NCBI RefSeq assembly: GCF_051020765.1
Contig: NC_134932.1
Coordinates: 7,440,001-7,504,000, forward strand
Reading direction: 5' to 3'
DNA length: 64,000 nt
From: Lasioglossum baleicum
Lineage: Eukaryota; Arthropoda; Insecta; Hymenoptera; Halictidae
Shown here: positions 39,343 through 50,542 of the stretch, in pieces
Layout: every line of letters starts with the position of its first letter
How positions within the stretch are numbered: the first letter of the stretch is position 1
Translations under genes and position numbers: made by a program
Notes under the pieces: generated by a model
What the model saw: only the letters and a program-made list of their open reading frames with translations
Databases searched by the model: none
Told to the model about the DNA's origin: nothing

Positions 39343-42300
39343 TCACATTGGAGTTTGCAACGTTCCTGGTCCCACGCCATACCCGTATCCTTGTGGTCCA
39401 AAATTTCGGACATAACACTCTAAATATCCAAAAGAAACGGAAATAGAATTGACAGACGAATTCGCAGTATCGCCTTACTTAATGATAATCATCGATATGC
39501 CGTAAACAAGAATGTTCTAAGTTGAAAGAGTAACGAAAGCAGGGATATGCAAACTAACGTTTACAGTAAATTTCTCCGCAATTTTCCTGATAAGTTAATG
39601 GCTCCAACGGCTTTCTACAGCAATAGCAGCTGAAGCATATATTGTGGTAGGGTATGCCAGACACCATCTTGAATAAACATCAAGATACAAATATTCTGTA
39701 AATGTGCCTTGCAAGCGACATTCTAAATCGCTAAATGCTGCGATATACATGAACGTTAATTAGTAGAACGCTGTATAATGATTGTTTAATTACTTCACAT
39801 TACCTGCATCTCAGCTTGGTACACTTTTCGCCCACAGCGCTGGCAATCAAGTCCTCCCCCCAAACACTCGCAAATGACTTTCGGTCGGCAGCATCCGCCC
39901 TCATTACACTCTCCTCTGTCGGTACTGCATCTTCTTCGACTTACTCGACATGCGGGACTTTTCGATCTGCATAAACAAAAAGCCTTATCAGTAACAATAA
40001 CGCACGAGACACTCGATTAACCAGGTAATCTTCCTCTAGCCATTCAGCTAGCATTTAGCGTCTCGCATCTTACAAATACGAGGCTACCCGGGTGTCTCAT
40101 AAATAAACTGTGGATTTCTACTTGATTCCTATTTCCAGCAATTGATGAAAATGCCATCAGTCTCTTACCGGCCGCAGCAATTCGCAGCACCGCCAATACT
40201 GGAGCAACAAGGTGAGCATTTTCTACAAGAACAAGATGATTGCGGGGGACAAGGTCGTGGTGGAGAACACGGTGAACATGGTCGGCAAGGAGTCGTGCAA
40301 GGTCTCGCCGGCATACAGGTCTGGCCGGGTTTTCCACAACCACCACGACATCCGCTTCCGCAACATCCACCACCCCCGCAACCCTGAGTCTCCGTACACA
40401 CTGGACGACATCTCATGATCGTTTTCTTGCAGATCGGTCGTTCGTTCGCTGGTGGACAGCAACTCCGTCGTTCGTTACACGGCGATGAACAACTCGAACA
40501 GGAAGTGACGGTACGACATGGTTCCGGTTCTCCTAAAGAATAACAATCATGCCTTATTTTAATAGGGGAGTGAGGATATAATTTATAGCTCTGATCCACA
40601 TCCCTGGCAAAACGTATTCAATGCAATAATTATTCATCAAATTCATTTAACACCGATATGTGCTTTTCTTTCAAACATCTATTCATTAAACTATTAGAAA
40701 TAGATAAAATATTTTGAATATTTTCTGTCAGGGGTGGAATTAGCCGTGAAATCGTTACTTTTCCCACAGTGGCAAGCAGTCTCTATGACTTTGACTACGC
40801 CACATGAGACTTTAGGTCGAGGTCCACACGGTGTGCATGATCCCCCGCAACCTCCTCTCATACGATCGCTATCATCGAGCCCGTTCGACGAACTAGGACA
40901 ATTTTGGTAGGTCATCGAGTCTTCTCTCGAGGACTCGTCGTCCTTTTCGTTCATTGTACAATTCGGTCCAGAATTCTTCTCGATGTCATTGCATTTGTTT
41001 AACGTCTCCTCGGCGTCGTTGCAACACTCCGAGGCGCTTTTTTCAAAATGCATTCTGCCAGTCCCCTCGGTTTCGGTTTGACTTACATTAACATTTTCGT
41101 ACCCGCCGTCGTTTTTACCGGCCGGATCGTCCGCTCGCCAAATGTCGTAAGAGCTACGATACTCTTCGTTACTATCATTATTGCAACGGAACTCATGGCG
41201 AACATCCTGCATGTTCGTCATGCAATTCTGGCTATTTCCGCGTGTATCCCCGAAGACGACGTCGCAGAACGAGACTCGTCGTCGGGAAGCCAGCGGAATG
41301 CGAGGCGGCGGTACCGGCGGATACGCAAATTTTCGTCTTGACGGAATAATGCTGTTATTGGCGCTAAATTCGCGAGCGGGGGCGGATTTGTTAATTTTAT
41401 TATTCCAGCTGGCAGATGGCACTCGAGTTTTGTCTGTGCTGGAAATATCTACGCTTAGAAAACTTTATGTTGTTGAACTGTCGGCCATACTGGAAGTTCT
41501 AATGCAAAAGTATGATACGAACCAGGGATGCACAGACCGCGGCCCTCCGTTGATTTGCTGGCAACCCCAACTTCAACCCTTTGAGGACCAAGTTATTTGA
41601 AACATTTAAAATAATTTGCTAGAAAAACTGAACGGAGAATGTATGCACATATGTATGCTACGCTTTTGCCATTTAAAATTTTAAAGGAGAGTTCGTCCCC
41701 AAAGGGTTAACACGTCGCGTTTTAAAAATTTTTTTTAAAAGTTTTTAAAATTATATAAATTATGATAGTCATTAGTAGAAATTGCTTGGGTGAAATATAA
41801 AATAGTTACAGATTTTAAAAATTCAAGAACGTTGTAATGTTGCTTTTAATGTAACAAAATCGTTAAGGGATGAAATCAATTTTTATGTTATTCCTGCTTC
41901 TCCCACAATCAATGCAAAACATTTTCTAGTCATTAGTATTATTAAGTATTATTATGTCACGGTGATTCTATGTGCTCCTTGGTCTTAACAAGTCTGTGCA
42001 TCCCCGATACAAATGTTTTAAAAGAGTAAAGAATATGACCTGCTTATGAAGCATTGAATATGAACACATCCAAAATCATTTCTGCGCTTACATTCCGATG
42101 TTTTCGCGAACGTGATTCGATTAGAGACTACCGGACATTAAAGGCGAAACGATTCAAAAAGCGTTACATACCTTAGCTGAGCCTCCGCAATGTCGATTTC
42201 ATTATTACTAAGCAGCGGATTTAGCTCAGATAGATCTATATCTTGCTGAGCTTCGAATCGACAATCTTTCGTTATGTTATTCTTCTCGGACTCCAGAGAC

Positions 42301-43163
42301 GTGCTGCTTGAATGAATTAGCACAGATGAATTTCAATAATGAGCATGGGGTAAGTGCTATTTAGAGTGATTCGATTCGAAACTTAACTAGAGTACGTTTG
42401 GAGTCAAAATACAAATTGCTACTCCAGAATTACGACGAAGGATAGAGATATCGCGCAGTGTGGAACAAGGGACGAAGTCGTACAAAGATTCAGTGACAGC
42501 AGTTTCGTAAAGTATAGAAATGTAAGAATAATAAATGAACCTGCGAAATTTTGAATGCTGCCGATTGTACCATGTAGTTACAGCAGTAGGACTAGGTGGA
42601 GGATCGCAAAGCGTTGACATCGAATTGGTAATACTCAGATTGGTGCATTCGTTTTCCAAGAAATGCTTTTTCTCTTCATCGAAGGAAACATATGTCTCAC
42701 CAACTTCGCTGCCGCCGCCACGGAGTCTGCACGCGTCTGATTGGTAATGTCGTTTTCTACTTCGCAACGTGTTACCGAGGGAACTTTCACCTCCACAGGA
42801 ACACCTCAATAAATTTTGAGTCGAGTTTGCGGACAAACGAATTTCCGATAGAGTTTTATGATCATTGGCGGAATGAGATTGACGACCGTAACAATTCTTG
42901 CAAAATAATTCACCAAGATGCGTCACAACGTTACAGCTGTTGAGCAGCTTTCGACAGTTACCTAGAGAGTTTCAACATTTTATCATCCGTAAATATGAAT
43001 AAATAAGGGAGAACGTTTACAAAATATTAATCAGTTGTATAAATGTTTGAAAAGGACAATACTAACGGCAAGAGAAACAGAACGTGTGCCAAACTTTTCC
43101 AAGGGCTAGTTTTTCTTCCGCGAAGTAAACCTCGCGATTACAGCGCGGACAAACTCCAGGCAT
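39343..43163 (-). CDS. Divergent two-LIM-domain CRP/muscle-LIM-like protein with long Cys-rich linker (8 exons)
   Basis: Reconstructed exons: 43163-43067, 42961-42571 (or to 42541), 42306-42172, 41438-40759, 40532-40169, 39966-39804, 39667-39559 and 39419-39343. All phases agree, giving about 671 residues (681 with the alternative donor). The start ATG at 43163 has an in-frame TAA directly upstream. LIM1 begins MPGVCPRCNREVY and fits C-X2-C-X17-H-X2-C-X2-C-X2-C-X17-C-X2-C across exons 1-2. LIM2 spans exons 6-8, starts CQRCGRKVYQAEMQ, has the same spacing and ends in IYCKQCYVRNFGPQGYGYG, the glycine-rich signature of CRP/MLP proteins. LIM1 lacks that glycine tail. The linker of roughly 500 residues is Ser/Glu/Asp-rich, then very Cys-rich. 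CRP proteins act as zinc-dependent adaptors at actin and Z-discs or in the nucleus; whether this one does is unknown. Uncertain points: the exon 2 donor, the exon 3 acceptor (42306 or 42303) and any noncoding first exon. Confidence 0.75.
40169..40532 (-). other. Cysteine-rich low-complexity exon of the LIM gene
   Basis: This is exon 5 of the LIM gene, about 121 residues with roughly 27 cysteines, arranged as CC, CxC, CxxC and GGCG runs with Pro, Gly, Ser and Arg. The acceptor lies after TTATTCTTTAG and the donor is GTAAGA, so both ends are clear. The frame is open beyond the acceptor up to 40599 without an ATG, which supports reading it as an internal exon rather than a separate small gene. 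The composition recalls metal-binding or disulfide-rich linkers, but no known domain is recognised. Confidence 0.7.
41776..41928. mobile_element. hAT-type MITE, sibling subtype with TAGAAA...TTTCTA ends, in LIM-gene intron 3
   Basis: 153 bp bounded by TAGAAATTGC and ATTTTCTA, flanked by perfect 8-bp repeats GTCATTAG at 41768-41775 and 41929-41936. The body is homologous to 50128-50313 and to the reverse of 13658-13800, but lacks their longer TAGACTGCGGATC terminus. Confidence 0.75.
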
Positions 43164-44093
43164 TTATCAATCTAAAAGACTTCTTCTTACAGTATTCAAC
43201 AATGCATACCGCTGAGATTTTAATTCGAATTAATAAGCACGATGCTTATGATGATCAATGGTTGTTTGTAATTGAGGTTCGCTATATTTGCCGCCTTAAA
43301 CGCGTCCCGGAAATTCGTGATCAACGCATAATTATGCCGAATGCAAAATTTCGCACAACCAAAAATAATTCAATACGTAACCGTCTCGATAATTTCACTT
43401 CAAGGAAGATATCAATTAATGCCGTTTCCGATTTGTAGGAGTTCGCCAAACAATTAAAAAATGTCAAAAATTAATAACTGATCGACGAAAAACAAAACAC
43501 GGTTACCAACAGATGCGAGAAGGTAACTCCGAATATTTGCACGAGTACGCGATAACTGCTGATTAGTTTGAAATAACGAATAGATTTAATTTTATTAATT
43601 AAAGTATGTATCTCTAGACTGCGGATCTTTATGCAAAATAAAAACATTCTACCTGAATAGCAATTAACAAACTGAACTGAAATAAAAATGTAATTTCTTT
43701 CTTAAAATGTTTAATAGATTGAAAATAATATAACAATAGCATTCAATTCGTCTAATGTTTTAGATTACACCTATATACTCATTTTTATCATAAATGCATA
43801 AAATCCGCAGCCTATATAGTAATCACGATAACGTGATTGCGGAATAACGATGACAAATACCTTTTTCGAAGTATTTCGGATAGTTAGACTTGTGTATTCA
43901 CGCTTGACACGTTTGAAAATAAGCGCGATTTCTATGTACACTTTTGAATCGCGAATGGTTGTAATTCACACCATATTGGCGAACCTATGGTGGAAAGTGG
44001 AAAGCGTAAACGCGGACCTGATAAACCTGTAGCAAACGTCAAGTCGCAACGCAAGTGGTTCTCCAAAGAGGTTAAGGGGGCTGCTCGGTAGAA
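43164..44093. other. Divergent promoter region of the LIM gene and TMEM115
   Basis: 930 bases between two start codons pointing apart, containing the MITE at 43615-43814. The last 250 bases before TMEM115 probably include its 5' UTR. Confidence 0.55.
43615..43814. mobile_element. hAT-type MITE (TAGACTGCGG family) between the LIM and TMEM115 genes
   Basis: 200 bp from TAGACTGCGGATCTTTATGC to ATGCATAAAATCCGCAGCCTA. Both termini are well preserved, but the flanking 8-mers do not match. It lies in the divergent promoter region, about 280 bases upstream of the TMEM115 start. Confidence 0.72.
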
Positions 44094-45544
44094 ATGGCAG
44101 CGATAAAGGGCCTGGGTAGAAATATTCCCTATCTGAGGCAACAATTCGCTGCCCTTTTAGGAAATACCAGTACCAGTGTCAAATTCATATGCATCGTAGT
44201 CTTGTTTTCCTATTGTCTTTCTTTCTCGTCGGAAGCAATACGTATTCTGAGTGTGACACCAGGTTACTTGCTGACTCCAGCCTTTTGGATCTGGACGACG
44301 TTTACATTTTGTTTCCTTGAGATACATTTTTGGGAAGTATGCGTGGACATTGTCACTGTGGGACTCTGCGGCAAATTAATCGAACCGCTATGGGGCGCGA
44401 TGGAAATGATGACTTTCTTCGCGATAGTTAATATTGGCGTTGCTGTGCTGTCAGCCTTATTTTATTTATTTTTGTATATGTGTACCAGCGATCCAGAGTT
44501 ACTGTTCGGCATACACATTCATGGATTAACTGGATATATCGCAGGTATGGCCTACATAAGTGACAATCTTTGTTGAAAGTTCTCTGTTATCATTGGATAT
44601 ACATACTCTTTCCATCCTATTGACATATACGCTATTCGTAGACCTATGTATGCTTCGTTACGCTTAGATTACTATAATTATTCAGTAACGCATATAGCAT
44701 TGTTATTTACATTTTATTCTAGGTGTTGCGGTAGCTGTAAAACAAATAATGCCAGACCATATTTTAGTTAAAACACCAATAGGAAAAATTACGAACAGAA
44801 ACATACCGTTGATGGTATGGATTTTGGGAGTGTTATTGTGGCTCTTTGGATTATTAGAAAGCACTAATCCAACTATGTTTCTCAGTGGGTTATTAGTATC
44901 ATGGATATACCTTAGATTTTATCAAAAACATAATAATGGTACACGTGGCGATATGGCAGATAATTTTGCATTCGCAAGGTAAATTATATGTTTATATGGT
45001 ACAGATAAGATTGAATTTTGAACTACTTCTATACCAATCAACTTACTTACAGCTTTTTCCCTAATGTTTTACAACCACCGATAGCACTTGTAAGTAATAC
45101 AATACATGGATTCTTTGTACGCATTGGATTATGTAGAAAAGTAGTTAGAAGATTCGATATGTCCAATGCACCTCCTGGGTTGGTTATAAATCTTCCAGGT
45201 ATTGATCCACATGACGGCGATAGGAGAAGGTTTGTTATGTGTTTTTTATACCTACAATAACTTTATAGCAAGCAGCTAAATTATGGAATTTTCTTTGCTT
45301 ACATTGTTTTTACAATCTCCGTTCTGTTGATCATTTCAGGCAAATAGCATTGAAAGCCTTAAGTGAAAGGTTAAGTAAGGATCATACAAAGCCATGGCAA
45401 CAAGATCGAGCTAAGAAACACTCTCCAGTTCCTCCCGCAGTTTCAATTCCAATTCCCGAATCTAGTACACCTAAACCACTCGCATCCCCTCTCATTCCGC
45501 AAGTTAGTGTAAACATACATAATCACACTTCTACTAACACGTGA
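44094..45544 (+). CDS. TMEM115: TMEM115-like Golgi membrane protein (4 exons)
   Basis: Exons 44094-44544, 44723-44978, 45053-45229 and 45340-45544 join in frame into 362 residues, close to the 351 of human TMEM115. The family is rhomboid-like (DUF1751), multi-spanning, resident in the Golgi, and linked to COG-complex function and Golgi-to-ER retrograde transport. Several hydrophobic segments lie in exons 1 and 2 (for example VKFICIVVLFSYCLSF and VWILGVLLWLFGLL). The HGLTGYIAGVAVAVKQIMPD stretch crossing the first intron is the most recognisable family motif. The C-terminal part is polar and Pro/Ser-rich, fitting a cytosolic tail. All introns are GT-AG. The gene lies head-to-head with the LIM gene and tail-to-tail with Hakai. 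A polyadenylation signal sits at 45741. Identification is by remembered family similarity. Confidence 0.88.
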
Positions 45545-45740
45545 TTACATCAAATAGACTGATTTCAATAATTGTGTATGCATAAATATGATAAGAAACG
45601 TCTAAAGAAACATTCTCTGAACCTTATTGAGAATATGGCTCTATTCAATGAGACAAACGTTGGACATAAGGAAGTATTTATAATAACATTTTTTATATTG
45701 CACGAAATTCGATTGCACATTGGAATTTTCAAGTTATACC

Positions 45741-45746
45741 AATAAA
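45741..45746 (+). promoter_or_regulatory. Polyadenylation signal of the TMEM115-like gene
   Basis: AATAAA about 197 bases after the TMEM115 stop codon, in AT-rich 3' sequence and on the coding strand. It is the first canonical signal after the stop, so probably used. Confidence 0.5.
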
Positions 45747-48017
45747 GCAATCGAACGATGCTTGTCTCTTGATAAAGCCAAGGAACAAAATATAACACTC
45801 AAGTGGTGCCTTGGTATTCATAGATTTCTATTAGTTCATGTATCCATCCTTGAGAATCAGTCCTTAAAAATATAAACATCGAGTTGATTTGTTCTTTGGT
45901 GTTATCAAAACAGAAGCTTCAATAATGCAATTACATATTTGTTTAGTAATTATAAAAAATCATTTCGATGCATTTGTTACATCTATAAAAGTTCATTGTA
46001 TATTTCCGTTAACATAGGAATATATTTGACATATTTTTTCTACATACTGGTTTTTCATCATGTTTGTTTAAGCAATACGCCAAATTTTGTTTAAATATTT
46101 TCTTGAACAAATTGATTATAGCGCCATATCAATAATGGTTACAACAGTGTAATCTTTAGAAGATTCTTACAAACTGATAAATATAACAAAATCAATCTTT
46201 CTATCTTGTGATTCTATTTTCCAATAAAATCGTGTTCTTTGTTGCTAAGAACTGTAAACTCTATTTATGTAATTCGGTATGATCCGTGCGTGTTAAATGA
46301 TTTAAATGCTTCTAATAAATTGCTGTACAATCGCAGCTTTATTGCAACTCTAATACTGTTCGTTGACAATTGGAAGATAAAAAGAAAGCATGACTAATAA
46401 CAATAATTGACTTCCAGTACAGTACTACGCAATATGTTCATTAGAAACAGATATGAATTTAAAGAAAGATTATTTCTTTCTTGATTTGTTATTTAAGAAA
46501 ATGTTTTATACCACCGGTTTTGCCATTCAATATTCAATACACCGTGAAAACGTTACTACACGACACATATACAAAAACACGTTAAAATTGAATGATTATA
46601 AGTCGAAAATACATGCATCATATTTCAAAATCATATTGCATAATCGTTCTTATTTTAACAAAATGAGAAGATACAAGTCATTTTAAAATATATGCATATT
46701 CACAATTACTTTTCTACTGTCATCGATTTTTTCTGAAGTTATGCGAATTTTATTTTATACAATTAATTTCTTTTCCTCTTCTTTTAAAAATGATTCTATT
46801 TATATTTATGCCTAAGTATGTGCCTCAAAACAAATTGAAGTGTATTTCTGGCAAAATGATTTAAAATCATCTTTATTCAGTCTTTGAATATATATTACTT
46901 ATGTATACGTACACACATATTATTAGGTTTGAAGTTTGATTAATCCATTCCTTCGAATTTTTAAACGTAGCACAAAAATAGTCATTGAACAGTTGCTTTT
47001 TAATTACAAGTATTTTAAGTACAATTCATTTACTTATTATGACATTCATTTTTATAACATCATCGCGAGTAATATTCATTTTACTTACAACAGTCGACTG
47101 TTGTATCATAAATGCATATTAGAAAATCTTTGCCATTTATTAATATTTTGAGAAAACAGTTAATAAACTTCAATGCTTCGGTTTCCACATAATTGTTTAA
47201 AAACTATATATAAAGGTGAATGGAAAGTAGTTGGTATAAATGTATAGCAATGTGGATACTATTTGATATATTAACGGGTTTGTAAATACAAATGAGGAGT
47301 GATGTAAAATGTGAAGGGAACAAGACACTATAATAGAGATACAGTGATTATAGGCATATGGAGTAAGATTAAAAAAAAAACTATTTTTATGTATGACACG
47401 AAAATATCTTTTGAGAATGTATGTTGCGCAATATTTTGGCCTTCCACTTAAAATAAAACTTATATACAAATTTTTAAGTACTTTCGTTATAAGGTTTTTA
47501 GTCAATTAATATTTATTATTATAAGTATGACTAGGGCTGAGAGAAAAAGCGAAAGGCCAAAATCACGTGTGTGGATAAATGAATATTTGTTGATTTCACC
47601 AAGTACATTTTAAGCAAGTAATGTAATAATTACACATTTAATATGTACATGTTATGTATAATGAACTTTGTACATACGTTGAAATCGTTACTGTCTGTAC
47701 AATATTAAATTCTACTGAGAAAAATATTTACCTCATATTTTCCTATACCGCATGTGGAACAAAGTTATAAATATTAACACCACATATGCAGTATATAGTA
47801 GAAAAACGGTATTTGAACTATTGATATTCTATTAATAGTTTAATTTATAAACTTATAACTTATAATCTGTTAATTGTACATAAATAATAAGTATAAAACA
47901 TTTTCATATGAAGTAAACTCTTTCTTTTTCTTGCAAATCCTTTCTCAAAAAATCTAAAAAAAAAATACACCTAGAACGGGATATAGTAAATAAATCTATT
48001 CGTAGAATTAAAACAAC

Positions 48018-48023
48018 TTTATT
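48018..48023 (-). promoter_or_regulatory. Polyadenylation signal of Hakai
   Basis: TTTATT on the plus strand, which is AATAAA on the Hakai strand, about 210 bases after the stop codon. Confidence 0.45.
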
Positions 48024-48229
48024 GCTATAGTATTATGTATAAGTTTAGCCATTTAATGCTGCGTATATAATTCTTGAAAAGTATAAAATATTTTATAGTT
48101 AATTTTTCCTAACAGTAAATAGCATCTATACAGAAATGGTACTTCCTACCACTTGTAATTGCTGTATATTATCCACGACAGATTTATCACAACGTATATA
48201 AAATACGAGTCTGTCTATAGGCATTTCTT

Positions 48230-50542
48230 TTACCTATAAAACTGTTGCTGATGCTGTGACCATTGACTTTGAGGAGGTGGTGCTTGCTGCTGAGGCGGTG
48301 GTGGTCCGTATGACGGATCTTGTATATATCCTGTTGGAGATGGCCTTATCGAAGTTGGCGTTGACGATACATATTGTTGTTGCTGTGATGAAGGTGGTGG
48401 AACATAAGATACTTGAGCAGGATGCTGTGGCTGTGAATAGTACTGTTGCGTCTGTGAAACTGGAGGTGGCACGTTATATCCTCCATAATTCACTTGTGGC
48501 GGAGGAGGATAATAATGATGACTTTGTTGCGAATGTATGTCGTGTGACGTTATGGATGTATCTTGAATAGGTACAGTTATTAAATTTGTTCTCAACGGAG
48601 CATTATTCGGTGGTGGCGGCGCAGAACTTTGAGAATAATTCTGCATCGATATTAATGATTGTGGCCTATGCTGTTGCCGATGCTCCACTGGTGTCTGACT
48701 GACCATAGAATTTACTCTAGGATCGTTTCCCATTATTGGCTGAACCATATGTGATTGCACTGACTTTATACGAGTATTCTGCATAGAAACCGATGCAACT
48801 TTTGTTAACTCTATTTCTGACTTAGTATGCACATATTGAGGAGGATCGACCTGCATCCCTTGAACTTGTTGCGGCGGAGCTGAGATATGACGATGATTTA
48901 TATGAGCCTGTACAAACCATATCATCAATACAATCTTAAAATTCAATTACTTTATAAAACTTGAAATAAGTTCTTTGAAATTACCTGTAGATCTCTTTGA
49001 CTAAGATATGTTCTTCTGCATCCTGCGTTTCCATATCTAGTTCCTCCATGCGTGCACATGAATACAGTGCCCAAACCAGTTTGTTCCACTCTGGAAACTT
49101 TTTCCATACAACGTGGACAAACTTTGTCTTCCCTTTTAGCACAAGACAAGCAGAACACGTGTTTACAAGGTATCTGAAACATTAATTTTCAGGATTTTTT
49201 AACGTTAAATAAGATGTACACACAATAAACAGTTTTGTTTACGTTATTGAAAGACTTTACTTAACTGAAAATTATTTCATAATCTTTTTAAATCTATGGG
49301 CCCACAGCTAAGGATTGTTTTAATGGATATTTCTATAATAGGAACAGCAATTTCAATCGTGAACCAACAAGTCACTCTCAGTAGCGGGATCTAATTATTT
49401 CATTTGGGATTATTATGTAAAAGAGGAGTTTTAAGCTTCTTTTTAGTACAGTTATTGAAATGCCTATTAATAAGCTTTGGGTAGATAAAGTTGTTAATAC
49501 AAAAGCATTGCTCACCATGCGTCCATAAATGAGGATTGGTTTCAAACACTTGTCGCAACAGTGTATCATAGGATTTAAAACTTTCTCTCCAATGAGATTA
49601 ACTCTATGGTCCCATCTTAAACGGAGCATTGGCTCAGGGGGTCCTCTGTTAATAGTTGTGAAAGTTGGAGCCTCCAGTTGAGATATATCAGCCTCCAAAT
49701 CGAACTGTTGCTCCAAGGGAGGTTGTTGCACTGGAGGAGCTTCATGTTCTTCCAATTCTGTACCAGCTGCTTCTGCTGGAGTCTCTTCAACTTGTTGGGT
49801 AGTATCTTCCTCATCGCTTTCAATAACCTGATTCAGGTAATTAAAGTAATAGTTGTCTCTATACATAGTTATGTAATTATCTCTATGCATTATATATATA
49901 TACAGGGTGATTCATTTAAAACAGGTCATCTGAATAAATCGGCTGCTACTGGTGGTAGAAAAAAATGTGTCAGACCAAACTTGCTTGATTTCAAGAGTGG
50001 CACAATTTCATGTTAATCATATATGTAAATGCCTCACCCTATATATGTATTGAATTATAGAGTAGCATAAAAGCTGTCTCTCGCTTAATAAATCCATATA
50101 TGAACAACACCAGACCAACGCCATTATTAGACTATGGATCTTTATGCGTTTATGAAGAAATTGGTTGGGTGAAATATAGAACGGTAAAAGATTTGAAAAA
50201 TTTATGAATACTGTAATGTTGTTTTTAATGTAACGAAGTTATTAAGGGGTGAAATCAATTGTTATTTTATTTCTGCTTCCCATAATAAATGCAGAACATT
50301 TTTCCTGCGCTATTACTGACAGGTGGATGCATTAACATTTGAACTACATATATTAAACATGGTGACATCGGTCTGGTGTTGTTCATGTGCTGTTAAGTGA
50401 CGACAGCCTTCTAATTTTCATGAGTAATGAAAAAACTCACCTTTACTTGTTTTTTAGATCTACCTCTGGCACGACCTCGTGCTCGACCACGTGCTCTACC
50501 ACGAGTCCTGCCTCTCATTCTTTTACCACCATCTTCCTCCAT
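48230..50542 (-). CDS. Hakai: Hakai E3 ubiquitin-protein ligase (CBLL1 orthologue), 4 exons
   Basis: Exons 50542-50441, 49827-49516, 49173-48985 and 48907-48230 join in frame into 426 residues. Exon 1 encodes an arginine-glycine repeat (RGRARGRARGR) and a basic KK stretch. Exon 2 is acidic, then enters the RING (CDKCLKPILIYGRM). Exon 3 completes it (IPCKHVFCLSC, then KVCPRC) and begins the Hakai pY-binding zinc region, which ends CRRTYLSQRDLQ and continues into exon 4 as AHINHRH. Exon 4 is a Pro/Gln/Tyr-rich low-complexity tail. Known roles of the family: ubiquitination of phosphotyrosine-marked targets such as E-cadherin, and membership of the m6A RNA methyltransferase (MACOM) complex. Intron 1 carries two miniature transposons. 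The gene is divergent from Ctl1, with about 1 kb between start codons. Confidence 0.93.
49903..50041. mobile_element. Short TA-flanked MITE (CAGGGTGA ends) in Hakai intron 1
   Basis: 139 bp beginning CAGGGTGATTCATTTA and ending TAAATGCCTCACCCTA, an inverted pair of about 16 bases with two or three mismatches. TA flanks both sides within an AT-rich run. Confidence 0.6.
50128..50313. mobile_element. hAT-type MITE, sibling subtype, in Hakai intron 1
   Basis: Starts TAGACTATGGATCTTTATGC; the body (GGTTGGGTGAAATATAGAAC, then TTAAGGGGTGAAATCAATTG) is shared with 41776-41928. The right end is eroded and no clear target duplication remains. It lies within a wider inverted pair: GAACAACACCAGACC at 50102-50116 and GGTCTGGTGTTGTTC near 50373-50387. 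Confidence 0.62.

Larger units (their letters stand above)
45545..48229. other. Convergent 3' region of TMEM115 and Hakai
   Basis: 2.7 kb of very AT-rich sequence holding both 3' UTRs and their polyadenylation signals. No gene recognised. Confidence 0.55.

Noticed and set aside
40044..40387. Small plus- and minus-strand frames around the Cys-rich exon
   Set aside because: Shadow frames of exon 5 of the LIM gene; the Cys-rich frame alone joins in phase with both neighbours.
43043..43438. 131-codon plus-strand frame beside TMEM115
   Set aside because: Antisense to the first LIM exon, which has a clear LIM signature on the minus strand.
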